Shown: piece by piece, positions 47,936 through 56,687 of the stretch | Layout of the letters: each line of letters begins with the position of its first letter | Numbering within the stretch: position 1 is the stretch's first letter | NCBI GenBank assembly: GCA_035551675.1 | Contig: DASZMV010000037.1 | Location: forward strand, 124,001 to 188,000 | Length of the DNA: 64,000 nucleotides | Direction: 5' to 3' | DNA from: JAFECT01 sp035551675 | Lineage (GTDB): Bacteria; Pseudomonadota; Alphaproteobacteria; Caulobacterales; Caulobacteraceae | Notes under the pieces: model-generated | What the model was told of the DNA's origin: nothing | The model's database searches: none | Seen by the model: only the letters and a program-made list of their open reading frames with translations | Position numbers and translations under genes: made by a program

Positions 47936-49831
47936 TTAGACCGCGGCGGCGTTCGTGGACGCCGCCGATCCGAGCGCTTCTTTCAGCTTGCTTGCGAGCT
48001 GCTTCAAGGTGAACGGTTTATTGAGCAGCAGCGCGCCGGGGTCGAGCACGCCGTTGTGCACAATGGCGTTACGCGTATAGCCGGTCATGTAGACGACCGG
48101 CAGGTCGGGCCTGCGCTTGCGCGCTTCGTCGGCGAGCACGCGGCCGGTGGCGCCCGGCATCACCACGTCGGTGAGGATCAGTTCGATTTCAGGCGCGGCG
48201 TCCAGCGCCGCAAGCGCGGTCTCGACGCTCTGGGCCTCGATCACCCGATGGCCTAGATCGCGTACGCCGTCGCAGACGAAGGCGCGCACCGATGCGTCGT
48301 CCTCGACCACCAGCACGACGGCCTGACCGGCCTCGGCCTGGTCGGGCGTATGCGCGGTCATCGCCGCGGTCGCCCGGTCGGACGCCGCGCGGGGCAGATA
48401 GAGTTTCACCGTCGTGCCGACGCCGCACTCGCTGTAGATCTTCACGTGGCCGCCGGACTGTTTGATGAAGCCGTGCACCTGGCTGAGACCCAGGCCCGTG
48501 CCCTTGCCTGGCGCCTTGGTGGTGAAGAACGGGTCGAACACGCGCTCGACGATGTCCGACGCGATGCCTTCGCCGGTGTCGGTGAAGGCGACCATCACGT
48601 ACTGGCCCGATTTCAAGCCGCCGGCCTCTTGGGTGACGTAGGCGTCGTCGAGGTAGGTGTTGGCGGTCTCGATGGTCAGCTTGCCGCCGTTCGCCATGGC
48701 GTCGCGCGCGTTGACGCCGAGGTTCAGCATGGCGCTCTCGAGCTGGGCGCCGTCGATGAAGGCCGGCCAAAGGCCGCCGGCCAGCACGGTCTCGACCGCC
48801 ACTGGCTCGCCCAGCGTCCGCTCCAACAGGCGCGACATTTCCGCGACCGTTTTGTTGACGTCGAGAGACTTCGGTTCGAGCGGCTGCTGGCGCGAGAAGG
48901 CGAGCAGGCTCTGGGTCAACACGGCGGCGCGCTGGGCCCCGCTCATGGCGTTGTCGGCATAGACGCCGATTTTGGTCTCGCCCTTGGCCAGCTTGCGCTG
49001 CAGCAAATCCATGTTGCCGATGATGATGGCCAGCATGTTGTTGAAGTCGTGCGCCACCCCGCCGGTGAGCTGGCCCAGCGCCTCCATCTTCTGCGCCTGA
49101 CGCAGCTGCGCCTCGGCGCGCATGCGGCCTTCCATCTCGGCCGCGAGCCGGATGTTGCGGTCTTCGACCAGTTCCAGATTGTGCTGGGTCGAGCGCAGGA
49201 CGAACCAGGCGAGCGCGCCGGCGGCGAGCAACGAGGCGATTACCGCCGCCAGCAGCACGCCGCGCTCCAACGCCGCGCGATGTTGGCGCTGCCTCATCAG
49301 GTCGATCTCGGCCCGGTCGACGGCTTCGCTCCCATCCCGGACGGCGGTCAGCGGCGTGGCGCGGATGGCGATGTCGCCGCGAGGCGTGTGGGCGGCCAGG
49401 GCGATGGTGCCATCGAGCGTGGTAAGTTCACGATTGATCGCGGCGGCCAGGTCGCGGACGCGGGCGACTTGCGCGGGGTTGTCGCGCACCAGGAATTCGA
49501 GATGCTTCAGCATGGCCGGCGTGCGCGTGCGCGCCTCGCCGATGCCTTCGAGATAGGTGGGCTCGTGATTGATCACGTAACCGCGGGTTCCGAGCGCCGC
49601 GGACTGGACGGTGGAATAGATCTCCTGGTTCAGACGGCGCACCTCGACGGTGTGCACCACCCAGTTTTCGGCATTGGCGGAGCGCACCGTCCCCACGATC
49701 GCCGCCGCGCTGGCCAGCACGAGGAAGACGAAGGCCGCGCTGAGCGCCCCCACCACCCACTGCTCCTCGCGCGGTATCCGCGAAAAGACGTCGCGCAGCA
49801 GCATTGCGCCCCAGCCGAAAACCCCGCCCAT
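47936..49831 (-). CDS. Hybrid histidine kinase with CHASE3 sensor and receiver domain
   Basis: A 631-residue hybrid sensor. Helix 1 (about 23-48), an extracytoplasmic CHASE3-like helical sensor (VRRLNQEIYSTVQSAALGTR, then GYVINHEPTYLEG), helix 2 (about 190-212), then HisKA with the phosphorylated His in GGVAHDFNNMLAIIIGNMDL, HATPase with VNARDAMANGGKL and GKGTGLGLSQVHGF, and a C-terminal receiver domain with phospho-acceptor Asp in LILTDVVMPGATGR. ATG 49831 is used; ATG 49804 has a slightly better site. No regulator gene is adjacent; an orphan phosphorelay is likely. Confidence 0.9.
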   Translation of the reverse strand: MGGVFGWGAMLLRDVFSRIPREEQWVVGALSAAFVFLVLASAAAIVGTVRSANAENWVVHTVEVRRLNQEIYSTVQSAALGTRGYVINHEPTYLEGIGEARTRTPAMLKHLEFLVRDNPAQVARVRDLAAAINRELTTLDGTIALAAHTPRGDIAIRATPLTAVRDGSEAVDRAEIDLMRQRQHRAALERGVLLAAVIASLLAAGALAWFVLRSTQHNLELVEDRNIRLAAEMEGRMRAEAQLRQAQKMEALGQLTGGVAHDFNNMLAIIIGNMDLLQRKLAKGETKIGVYADNAMSGAQRAAVLTQSLLAFSRQQPLEPKSLDVNKTVAEMSRLLERTLGEPVAVETVLAGGLWPAFIDGAQLESAMLNLGVNARDAMANGGKLTIETANTYLDDAYVTQEAGGLKSGQYVMVAFTDTGEGIASDIVERVFDPFFTTKAPGKGTGLGLSQVHGFIKQSGGHVKIYSECGVGTTVKLYLPRAASDRATAAMTAHTPDQAEAGQAVVLVVEDDASVRAFVCDGVRDLGHRVIEAQSVETALAALDAAPEIELILTDVVMPGATGRVLADEARKRRPDLPVVYMTGYTRNAIVHNGVLDPGALLLNKPFTLKQLASKLKEALGSAASTNAAAV

Positions 49832-49893
49832 TTCTTAGGGCATTCGGTCGGGTTGGCAATCGAAACGGTATGGCGAAGCTTCGGAGCCGGGAA

Positions 49894-50241
49894 TCACCCC
49901 TTCCAGAAGGTGACGATCAGGCCGCCGGCGACGATCAGGCCCCCCCCGATCAGGATCGGCAGGTTCGGCAGGCTCCGAAAGGCGATGAAGCTCACCACCT
50001 GCCAGACCACGAACAGGGTCGCGATATAGAGTCCCGCGACGCGGTTGAACTCGACCGGGGCCAGGTTCAGCGCCGCGCCATAGCCGAACAGAAGGCCCGC
50101 GCCCGCGACCGCGAGCCCCAGTCGCGACAGGCCCTGCTGATCGTAGATCGCGCGGCGGACCAGGGCGTCGCCGCTGACCTCGAGGGTCGTGGCGATGAGC
50201 AGGAAAACGATCGGATGGATGTTCGAGAGGGACTTCAGCAT
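49894..50241 (-). CDS. SMR/EmrE-like small membrane protein
   Basis: A 115-residue protein with four membrane helices. Helix 1 carries FLLIATTLEVSGDAL with a membrane glutamate where EmrE-type SMR proteins have theirs (Glu14 of EmrE), and VVWQVVSFIAF and LIVAGGLIV are typical of later helices. These pumps exchange protons for cationic drugs or guanidinium. The length and Glu position fit, though helix 3 departs from the SMR consensus, so drug efflux is only likely. It is followed downstream by the hybrid kinase gene on the same strand. Confidence 0.75.
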   Translation of the reverse strand: MLKSLSNIHPIVFLLIATTLEVSGDALVRRAIYDQQGLSRLGLAVAGAGLLFGYGAALNLAPVEFNRVAGLYIATLFVVWQVVSFIAFRSLPNLPILIGGGLIVAGGLIVTFWKG

Positions 50242-50307
50242 GACGGGCTCCTGGCCGAAGCCCGACCCTGTATCAGAACCCTCGCGCGGTTCGAGCGAAA
50301 CCGAACC

Positions 50308-50407
50308 CTAGGGCGCTGTTCGCTCTGATTGAATCAGAGCGCGCCCTAGATTGTTGCTTTGTCGCGGTTTCTGACGGCGAACCGGTATCCACTTCGCCGG
50401 AAACCGC
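50308..50407. repeat. Alphaproteobacterial intergenic palindromic repeat (double hairpin)
   Basis: Hairpin 1: CTAGGGCGC (50308-50316) with GCGCCCTAG (50341-50349), enclosing GCTCTGATT (50322-50330) and AATCAGAGC (50332-50340). Hairpin 2: GCGGTTTC (50364-50371) with GAAACCGC (50400-50407), enclosing CGGCGAA (50375-50381) and TTCGCCG (50393-50399). The second part contains CGAACCGGTATCCACTTCGC, a text I recognise from dispersed intergenic repeats in Rhizobiales and relatives. It reaches to within one base of the beta-lactamase stop and may act as its terminator. Confidence 0.85.
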
Positions 50408-50408
50408 T

Positions 50409-51257
50409 TTAGGGCGCCCATTTCGCGACGCTGCGGCCGACCGCCTGCATCAACGCCTGCGCCGCCGCGCTCCCGCCGTCCTTGCTCTCGTAATAGGCGC
50501 CGATCAGCAACGGCGCGCGGTGCGGCGGGCGGGCGAGCACCACGTCGTTTGTCTGGGTTCTGCCGGTGCCGGGCTTGTCGGCCGAACGCCAGGAGGCGGG
50601 CAGGCCCTTGCGGACGCGATCGCGCCCCGGCGTCTCGTCGTGCATCCAGCCTTCGAGCTTCGCGCGGGATGCGGGCTTCAGCACATCGCCCAGCAGAATC
50701 TTGGCCATGGTGTGCGCGTAGGCGCTGGGCGTGGTGGTGTCGTGCTCGCCCTCGGGGCGGTTCAGCGTCGGTTCGTTGCGGTCCAGACGCGTTGTCGGAT
50801 CGCCCAGGCTGCGCGCGAACCGCGTCACCTCCGCCGGGCCGCCGAGCGCGGCCAGGATCAGGTTGGCGGCGGTGTTGTCGCTCAGTTCGACGGCGGCGGC
50901 GCACAGGGCGTCGAGGGTCAGGGCGCCGTCCTTCACATGCGCCCGCGTGGTCGGCGCGTATTCCAAGAGGTCCTTCTCGCCGTACGCGATGCGCCGGTCC
51001 AACCGTTCGCGCCCTGCGTCCACCCGCGCCAGCACGTCGGCGACAGCCAGCGCCTTGAAGGTGCTGCACATCGAAAACCGCTCGTCCTGGCGCCAGCCCA
51101 GGCTGCGCCTCGATCCGGTGTCGTAGACGTACACGCCCAGGCGTCCGCCGTATTTGCGCTCAAGCGCTTCGAAGGGATTTACGCCCGCGGCGAGGGCGGG
51201 GCCGGCCAGCGCCGCGCTCGAAAGGCCCGCCAGGATTCCGCGCCGCGACTGCCGCAT
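50409..51257 (-). CDS. bla: Class A beta-lactamase with KPG in place of KTG
   Basis: A 282-residue serine beta-lactamase that hydrolyses beta-lactams in the periplasm. The twin-arginine signal SRRGILAGLSSAALAGPALA indicates Tat export. Active-site motifs: Ser65-Lys68 in MCSTFK, Ser126-Asp127-Asn128 (LSDNTAANLIL), Glu162 in RNEPTLN (the deacylation base) and Lys228 in DKPGTGRTQTND. In most class A enzymes the last motif is KTG or KSG; proline at that position is unusual. A Cys precedes the nucleophile, as in several class A enzymes, but without a partner next to the KPG motif. The gene stands alone, bounded by the repeat at 50308. Confidence 0.88.
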   Translation of the reverse strand: MRQSRRGILAGLSSAALAGPALAAGVNPFEALERKYGGRLGVYVYDTGSRRSLGWRQDERFSMCSTFKALAVADVLARVDAGRERLDRRIAYGEKDLLEYAPTTRAHVKDGALTLDALCAAAVELSDNTAANLILAALGGPAEVTRFARSLGDPTTRLDRNEPTLNRPEGEHDTTTPSAYAHTMAKILLGDVLKPASRAKLEGWMHDETPGRDRVRKGLPASWRSADKPGTGRTQTNDVVLARPPHRAPLLIGAYYESKDGGSAAAQALMQAVGRSVAKWAP

Positions 51258-51308
51258 GATCGTCTCCCCGTCGCGAGCGATGTGCGACGCCGCCGACCGC
51301 GCGGCAAA

Positions 51309-52028
51309 TCACATTGCATGTGAAGCCTCTTCGACCGCGGGCCGGCGGGCGAAAATCAGGAAAGCCGCCACCGACAGCATCCACAGGGCCAGGCCCGCGA
51401 AGGTCACCAGCAGGGTATGGGGCGTGAAACGGAAGGGCGCGAAAATCATCATCGCCGCGGGCGCCAGTCCGGCCGCCAGCGACGACAGGCCCATGCCGAG
51501 ACCGGCCACGCCTCTGGGATCGCGCCGATGCAGAAACGCGACACCCCAGAACGCGACGCCAAGGCTCATCGCGCCGAGGCCGACCTTGGTGAAGTCCTGC
51601 ACCACCGTTCCGCACAGCCGCAGCAGGTCGAGGGCCGTTGCGCTGCACGCCGCCGCATCCACACCTGCCGCCGCGCAATGTTCGCCGAGGTCGGAGATGA
51701 CAAAGCCGTCGAACACGCCGGCGATCGAGACCAGCACCGTGCCGAGCGCATAGGCGACGAAACCGCCCGCCACCGCCGGCTTGTCCAACCCCAGCCGCTG
51801 GGACAGATGCAGCAGGCCCAGGAGCGTCAGCGCCATCAGCGCGATCAACCCGCCGTGCACCCAGCGGTCCAGGGCCGCGAGCTTGCGGATCGCCGCGGTC
51901 GTCGCCTCCGGTGACGACACGTGCCCCAAGACCGGATGGTGCAGGATCAGCACCAGGCTCAGGACGGCGGCGAGTCCGAGAACAGCGCCGGCGAAGCGGT
52001 CGGAAAAGCGGCGCGGGGCGGGGGCCAT
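51309..52028 (-). CDS. Polytopic membrane protein, unrecognised
   Basis: A 239-residue membrane protein with six predicted helices: about 14-32, 55-73, 85-106, 140-165, 174-195 and 200-222. Distinct words: HHPVLGHVSSPEATTAAIRK in the first outer loop, FDGFVISDLGEHCAA with a cysteine pair nearby, and LAPAAMMIFAPFRFTPHTLL. No family is recognised. It is divergent from the TetR gene across about 127 bases, the usual layout of a TetR repressor controlling the adjacent membrane protein. Confidence 0.65.
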   Translation of the reverse strand: MAPAPRRFSDRFAGAVLGLAAVLSLVLILHHPVLGHVSSPEATTAAIRKLAALDRWVHGGLIALMALTLLGLLHLSQRLGLDKPAVAGGFVAYALGTVLVSIAGVFDGFVISDLGEHCAAAGVDAAACSATALDLLRLCGTVVQDFTKVGLGAMSLGVAFWGVAFLHRRDPRGVAGLGMGLSSLAAGLAPAAMMIFAPFRFTPHTLLVTFAGLALWMLSVAAFLIFARRPAVEEASHAM

Positions 52029-52155
52029 GGATCGGAATCCTTTGAAAAACGGGGGGTTTGCGGGCGAGGGCGAGCTTGGCCATGGATAACCGCCGCGCGC
52101 GCCGATATCCTGGCGCTGTCGCCCCTCTTGTCCGGTTCCGGACGGATCGGATCAG

Positions 52156-52752
52156 ATGTCCGAAAACTCAGGCTTGGCGGAAACGCCTCTCGACCGGCGC
52201 CGAGCCCGCACCCGCGCCGCCCTGCTGAAGGCCTTCAACGACCTAGTGCTCAGCACCGGCTGGGACCACTTCAGCGCCGCCGATGTCGCCGTCCGCGCCG
52301 ACGTCGGCCGCTCGACCCTCTACGAACATTTCCAGGGCAAGGAGGCGATGCTCGCCGAAGCCATGCGCCCGCTGCTCAGCGTGCTGGCCGAGGCGGGCGG
52401 GGCGGCGCCCGCGGCCCTGCGCCTGGACTTTGTGGTCGCTCACTTCTGGGAGCAGCGTCGGTTCGCGCGCCTGCTGCTGGCGACCGGCGCCTGGGCCGCG
52501 ATCCTGCGCGAGCTCGCACGCCACGTGGAAGCGCGCCTGAGCCGCGAGTGCGCGCAGACGCCGGGCGGTCCAACCCTGTCGCGACCGGCGGCCGCCGCGC
52601 TGATCGCGCGCGCGCAACTCGGCCTGTTGGAGGACTGGTTGGTCGGCCATCACCACGCCTCCGTCGAGACCCTGACCCGGGCCATGCGCGCCACCACCAA
52701 CGCCTTGATCGAAGCGCTGAACGGTGATTCGGCCAGCGTAGACATTTCGTAA
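52156..52752 (+). CDS. TetR-family transcriptional regulator
   Basis: A 198-residue TetR protein. The DNA-binding helix-turn-helix is in FSAADVAVRADVGRSTLYEH followed by FQGKEAMLAEAM, at about 33-60; the rest is helical ligand domain. The N-terminal RRRARTRAALLKAFNDL is the usual first helix. It is divergent from the membrane-protein gene at 51309-52028, its probable target. The ligand is unknown. The M1 peptidase gene follows on the same strand 59 bases later but has its own leader. Confidence 0.9.
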   Translation: MSENSGLAETPLDRRRARTRAALLKAFNDLVLSTGWDHFSAADVAVRADVGRSTLYEHFQGKEAMLAEAMRPLLSVLAEAGGAAPAALRLDFVVAHFWEQRRFARLLLATGAWAAILRELARHVEARLSRECAQTPGGPTLSRPAAAALIARAQLGLLEDWLVGHHHASVETLTRAMRATTNALIEALNGDSASVDIS

Positions 52753-52811
52753 TTTGCATTGAACGGGCGGACGGGCGAGGGTGCGCGCCGTCGAGAGGTT
52801 GAGGGGATGCG

Positions 52812-55406
52812 ATGAAGACGGTTGTGCGTGTCGTTCTGGCGGTGATGGTTCTGGCGGCGGCGCCGCTGATGGCGCACGCCCAGGTACGCGAGGTTCTGCC
52901 GACCGACGTTCGGCCGCAAGCCTACGACCTGCACCTGATCCCCGACGCCGAACACCTGACCTTCAAAGGCGAGGTGAAGATCACCGTCGACATCGCGGCG
53001 TCCACCAACACCGTCACCCTGAACGCCAACCGCCTGAGCTTCGACCGTGCGGTAATCGACGCCGACACCGCGAGCGCCCGTGTCGCTCTGGACAGCAAAC
53101 TCCAGCGCGCGACCCTGACCTTCGCCAAGCCGATCGCCAAAGGCCGTCACGTTCTGACCATCGACTATCACGGCGACATCGGCAAAACGACGCTCGGCTT
53201 CTTCGCCATGGACTACGATACGGCGGCGGGGAAGCGGCGCACGCTCGCCACCAACTTCGAGCCCGCGTCGGAACGCGACTTCATGCCGTCCTGGGACGAG
53301 CCAGGGCTGAAAGCCAACTTCACCCTGACCGTCGACGCACCCGAAAACCTGTTGCCGGTCTCCAACATGCCGATCGCGTCCAGCGAAAAGCTCGCCGGCG
53401 GTCTCGCGCGCACGCACTTTCAAACCTCGCCCAAGATGTCGACCTACCTGATCTATTTCGGTCTCGGCGACTGGGAGCGGATCACCAACGTCGTCGACGG
53501 CGTCACCGTCGGCGTGGTCGTGCCGCGCGGCGAAACCGAGAAGGGCCGCTATGCGCTGGGCGAAGCCTCGCGCATCCTGCACTTCTACAACGACTGGTTC
53601 GGGACGAAATACCCGCTGCCCAAGCTCGACCTGATCGCGGCGCCGGGCGAGATCCAGGGCGGCTCCATGGAGAACTGGGGCGCCATCTTCTATTCCAGCG
53701 AGCACCTGCTGTTCGATCCGAAGTTTTCCACCGAGAGCGACCGGCAACTCGTGTTCCTGGTGGTGGCGCACGAGATGGCGCACCAGTGGTTCGGCGACCT
53801 CGTCACCATGGCCTGGTGGGACAACCTGTGGCTCAACGAAGGCTTCGCCCGCTGGATGCAGACCAAGGCCGCGGTCGAACTGCATCCGGAATGGCGCACC
53901 GGCCTGCAGGCCATGGCCATCTACGACGGCGGCAAGCGCGCGGACGCCGGCGCCGGCACCCACCCGATCGTGCAGCCCGTGCTGACCGCCGAACAGGCCG
54001 ACGAAGCATTCGACTCCATCACCTACAACAAGGGCGCCGCGGTCATCACCATGCTCGAGGCCTACGCCGGCCCCGACAATTTCCGCGAGGGCGTGCGCCG
54101 ATACATGAAGGCCCACGCGTACGGCAACACGGTGGATGTGGATCTCTGGTCCCAGGTGCAGGCGGCCTCGGGCAAGCCGATCCTGGAGATCGAGCACGAC
54201 TTCACGGCCCAGACGGGGCTGCCGTTGTTGCGCGTGACGCAAACGCCGTCGCATGGCGGCGCCGAGGTTCTTATTTCCACCGGCCGGTTCTTCGCGAACG
54301 CGGCCGATGGCGAAGGCGAGAAGGTACCCCTGTGGCATATCCCGCTTACCCTGGAAGGCGAGAACCGCGATATTCTGCTGACCAGCGGGAACGAGACGCG
54401 CCAAACGGCGGCGCACGCGGCGCCGGTGTTGGTCAACGCCGGACAGAAAACCTACGCGCGCGCGCTCTACGCACAAAAGGACTTCGATGGTTTGGCGGCG
54501 CGGGCGAACGGCCTCTCCGCCGTCGATCAACTCGGTCTGCTCTACGACGCCTGGGCGTTGGGCGAAGCGGGCTATGAGCCCGTGTCGGACACGCTCGAAT
54601 TTGCCTCGGCCTTGCCGGCTGACGCGGATCCCATCGTTTGGCGGCAGGGCGTGAACATCCTCGTGGGAATCAGCGCCGCCTATGGTGACGATCCGCGTCG
54701 CGCCGCCTTTGACGCCTATGCGCGGCGCACGCTAACGCCACTCGCCGCGCGCGTGGGCTGGGATACGAAGCCTGGTGAGGATGCGGCCATTTCCACGCTG
54801 CGCACCACTTTGCTCGGCGCCCTCGGCCGCTTCGGCGACGCATCGGCCATCGCCGAAGCGCGCAAGCGGTTCGCGAACCATTCCGCGCTCGACCCCGGTC
54901 AGCGCCGCACGGTGATCGCCATTGTCGCGCGCAATGCGACGCCGCAGGAGTTCGATCAGCTCCTCGCCATGGTCCGCGCGACGCCCGACACCTTGCAACG
55001 TCAGCGCCTGCTCGAAGCCATGGCACAGGTGTCCGACCCGGCGCTCGCGGCGCGCGTGCTCGACATCGCCATCGGCCCCGATACGCCCGCCGGTCTGGCG
55101 CCCGGCCTCGTCGCCAACGTCGCTTTCGGCCACCCGGACCTCGCCTGGAACTTCGTGCAGGCGCACGACGCCAAGGGCGATATTCACACCGACTTCGTAA
55201 CGCGCATCCGTATGGTCTCGGGAGTCGCGAGCGCGTCAGCCGATCCCGCACGCGCCGACGCGCTGAAGGCCTGGGCCGACAAGAACGTCGACCCGGGTTC
55301 GCAGCGTCCGGTGACGGCGGCGATTGCGGAGATCAAGCGCAACGCGAGCTTCCGGGCCGACCGCCTTGGTCCGTTGTCGGCGTGGATCGCCTCACACGGT
55401 GGCTGA
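52812..55406 (+). CDS. Secreted M1 family aminopeptidase
   Basis: An 864-residue zinc aminopeptidase with a signal peptide (VLAVMVLAAAPLMAHAQ). The substrate-binding GSMEN (GAMEN variant) is near 285-289 in GGSMENWGAIFYSSEHLL, and the zinc motif HEMAHQWFGDLV near 319-330 with the third ligand in WLNEGFARW, about 342. The ERAP1-like C-terminal half (about 540-860) is present, so the enzyme is complete and probably periplasmic, removing N-terminal residues from peptides. It is unusually full-length for a secreted alphaproteobacterial copy. It converges with the FMN reductase gene 8 bases away. Confidence 0.93.
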   Translation: MKTVVRVVLAVMVLAAAPLMAHAQVREVLPTDVRPQAYDLHLIPDAEHLTFKGEVKITVDIAASTNTVTLNANRLSFDRAVIDADTASARVALDSKLQRATLTFAKPIAKGRHVLTIDYHGDIGKTTLGFFAMDYDTAAGKRRTLATNFEPASERDFMPSWDEPGLKANFTLTVDAPENLLPVSNMPIASSEKLAGGLARTHFQTSPKMSTYLIYFGLGDWERITNVVDGVTVGVVVPRGETEKGRYALGEASRILHFYNDWFGTKYPLPKLDLIAAPGEIQGGSMENWGAIFYSSEHLLFDPKFSTESDRQLVFLVVAHEMAHQWFGDLVTMAWWDNLWLNEGFARWMQTKAAVELHPEWRTGLQAMAIYDGGKRADAGAGTHPIVQPVLTAEQADEAFDSITYNKGAAVITMLEAYAGPDNFREGVRRYMKAHAYGNTVDVDLWSQVQAASGKPILEIEHDFTAQTGLPLLRVTQTPSHGGAEVLISTGRFFANAADGEGEKVPLWHIPLTLEGENRDILLTSGNETRQTAAHAAPVLVNAGQKTYARALYAQKDFDGLAARANGLSAVDQLGLLYDAWALGEAGYEPVSDTLEFASALPADADPIVWRQGVNILVGISAAYGDDPRRAAFDAYARRTLTPLAARVGWDTKPGEDAAISTLRTTLLGALGRFGDASAIAEARKRFANHSALDPGQRRTVIAIVARNATPQEFDQLLAMVRATPDTLQRQRLLEAMAQVSDPALAARVLDIAIGPDTPAGLAPGLVANVAFGHPDLAWNFVQAHDAKGDIHTDFVTRIRMVSGVASASADPARADALKAWADKNVDPGSQRPVTAAIAEIKRNASFRADRLGPLSAWIASHGG

Positions 55407-55414
55407 TTGGGCGG

Positions 55415-55978
55415 TTAGTTCCGCGCGGTGCGTTCGATCCAGGCTTCGAAGGCGGCCATGAAGTCGGTGAAGAAAGTCTTCGTGCCCTCGATCTTCACGT
55501 CGTCGTTGTCGTCGACCAGTTCGGCCGCGTGGCCGACGTAGGCTTCGGGCTGCTGCATCGCGGGCATGTTCAAGAACACCAGCGACTGACGCAGGTGATG
55601 GTTGGCGCCGAAGGCCCCGATCGCGCCGGGCGACATGGAGACGATGGCCGCGGGCTTGCCTTCCCACACGCTGGCGCCGTAGGGGCGCGAGCCGACATCG
55701 ATGGCGTTCTTCAGCACGCCGGGGACCGAGCGATTGTATTCGGGCGTGACGAACAGCACCGCCTCGGCCTTGCGCAGGCGATCGCGGAACGCGGCCCAGG
55801 CGGCGGGGACGTTGTTTTCCAGGTCCATGTTGTAACCGACGAGGTCGCCGATCTCGACGATCTCGCAGTGCAGGCCCTCGGGCGCGAGTTTGATCAGCGC
55901 CTTGGCGATGCGCCGGGAAATGGATCCTTTGCGCAGGCTTCCCACCAGCACCGCAACGTTCCGATCGCCCTCAGCCAT
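55415..55978 (-). CDS. NADPH-dependent FMN reductase
   Basis: A 187-residue flavodoxin-like reductase. The FMN phosphate loop is VGSLRKGSISRRIAKAL and the isoalloxazine loop FVTPEYNRSVPGVLKNAIDV; the end of the domain is PGAIGAFGANHHLRQSLVFL. These are the signatures of the NADPH:FMN/quinone reductase (SsuE/ChrR-like) family, which reduces FMN, quinones or chromate. ATG 55978 has GGAGCG upstream. It is cytoplasmic and monocistronic; the physiological electron acceptor is unknown. Confidence 0.9.
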   Translation of the reverse strand: MAEGDRNVAVLVGSLRKGSISRRIAKALIKLAPEGLHCEIVEIGDLVGYNMDLENNVPAAWAAFRDRLRKAEAVLFVTPEYNRSVPGVLKNAIDVGSRPYGASVWEGKPAAIVSMSPGAIGAFGANHHLRQSLVFLNMPAMQQPEAYVGHAAELVDDNDDVKIEGTKTFFTDFMAAFEAWIERTARN

Positions 55979-56114
55979 GTCCGCGCTCCTGTATCTGTGA
56001 CGGTTGCGGATATAGGACGCTTGGGATCAGGCCGCCAGGGTTTTCGCGAGGGCCGCTGACGGGTATGGCCGGACACGTCTAAGCTCAACTGGAACCGCGA
56101 AAGGAGTCGGCGAC

Positions 56115-56528
56115 ATGTCTTCCTGGATCGTCCTCGTTACCCTGTTGGCGTTGCTGTTCTACTTCTTCACCAGCGTGAATGTCGTACGCACGCGCGTACG
56201 CACCAAGGTCTATGCGCCGGCGATGAGCGGGCACCCCGACGTGGAGCGCGCGCTCCGCGTGCAAGGCAACACCCTGGAATGGATCGTGATCTTTCTGCCG
56301 AGCCTTTGGCTGTGGTCGTACTATCTCGATGCGCGCGTCGGCGCGGTGCTGGGCGCGATCTGGATCGTCGGCCGCATTCTCTATCTCGTCGGATACATGA
56401 AAGACGCGGGCAAGCGCGGGCCGGGCTTTCTCGTCCAGGGCAGCATGACCGCGATCCTCTTCTTCGGCGCCCTGATCGGCGTGCTGGCGACCCTGCTCGG
56501 CCACCCTCTTGGGAAGGCGTGGTTCTAG
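56115..56528 (+). CDS. MAPEG family membrane protein
   Basis: A 137-residue four-helix MAPEG protein. The helix 2 motif is VERALRVQGNTLEWIVIFLP, the glutathione-site pattern with E-R-x-R-x-x-N-x-x-E, and WIVGRILYLVGYMKDAGKRG follows. Eukaryotic members make leukotrienes and prostaglandins; bacterial members are mostly glutathione transferases or unassigned. The start ATG 56115 has AAGGAG 10 bases upstream. It converges with the M24 gene through an inverted repeat at 56536-56680. Confidence 0.85.
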   Translation: MSSWIVLVTLLALLFYFFTSVNVVRTRVRTKVYAPAMSGHPDVERALRVQGNTLEWIVIFLPSLWLWSYYLDARVGAVLGAIWIVGRILYLVGYMKDAGKRGPGFLVQGSMTAILFFGALIGVLATLLGHPLGKAWF

Positions 56529-56535
56529 GAAAGAA

Positions 56536-56680
56536 ATTAACCACCAAGCGCACGAAGCGCACGAAGGATGTCGAGAAGGGGCGAGGTCGACGATGATATT
56601 CGCCGCGCGCCTTCAGCTCGATGTTGAAGCGGCGAAGCCGCATTTATCTTCTTCGTGCGCTTTGTGCCCTTCGTGGTTCC
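56536..56680. repeat. Long imperfect inverted repeat, CCACCAAG-CACGAAG type
   Basis: The left arm (56536-56568) contains AACCACCAAGCGCACGAAGC and GCACGAAGG; the right arm (56647-56680) read in reverse is GGAACCACGAAGGGCACAAA followed by GCGCACGAAGAAGA. The arms match over most of 33 bases with a 78-base loop, in which TTCGCCGC and GCGGCGAA pair again. The AACCACCAAGNCACNAAG text belongs to a class of intergenic palindromes found in unrelated genomes. On the plus strand it is followed by a TTTTTT run, so it may end the MAPEG transcript. Confidence 0.8.
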
Positions 56681-56687
56681 AAGTTTT

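Noticed and set aside
52650..54530. 626-codon open frame on the minus strand
   Set aside because: It is antisense to the M1 aminopeptidase, which has full catalytic motifs; the antisense product has none and no ribosome site.
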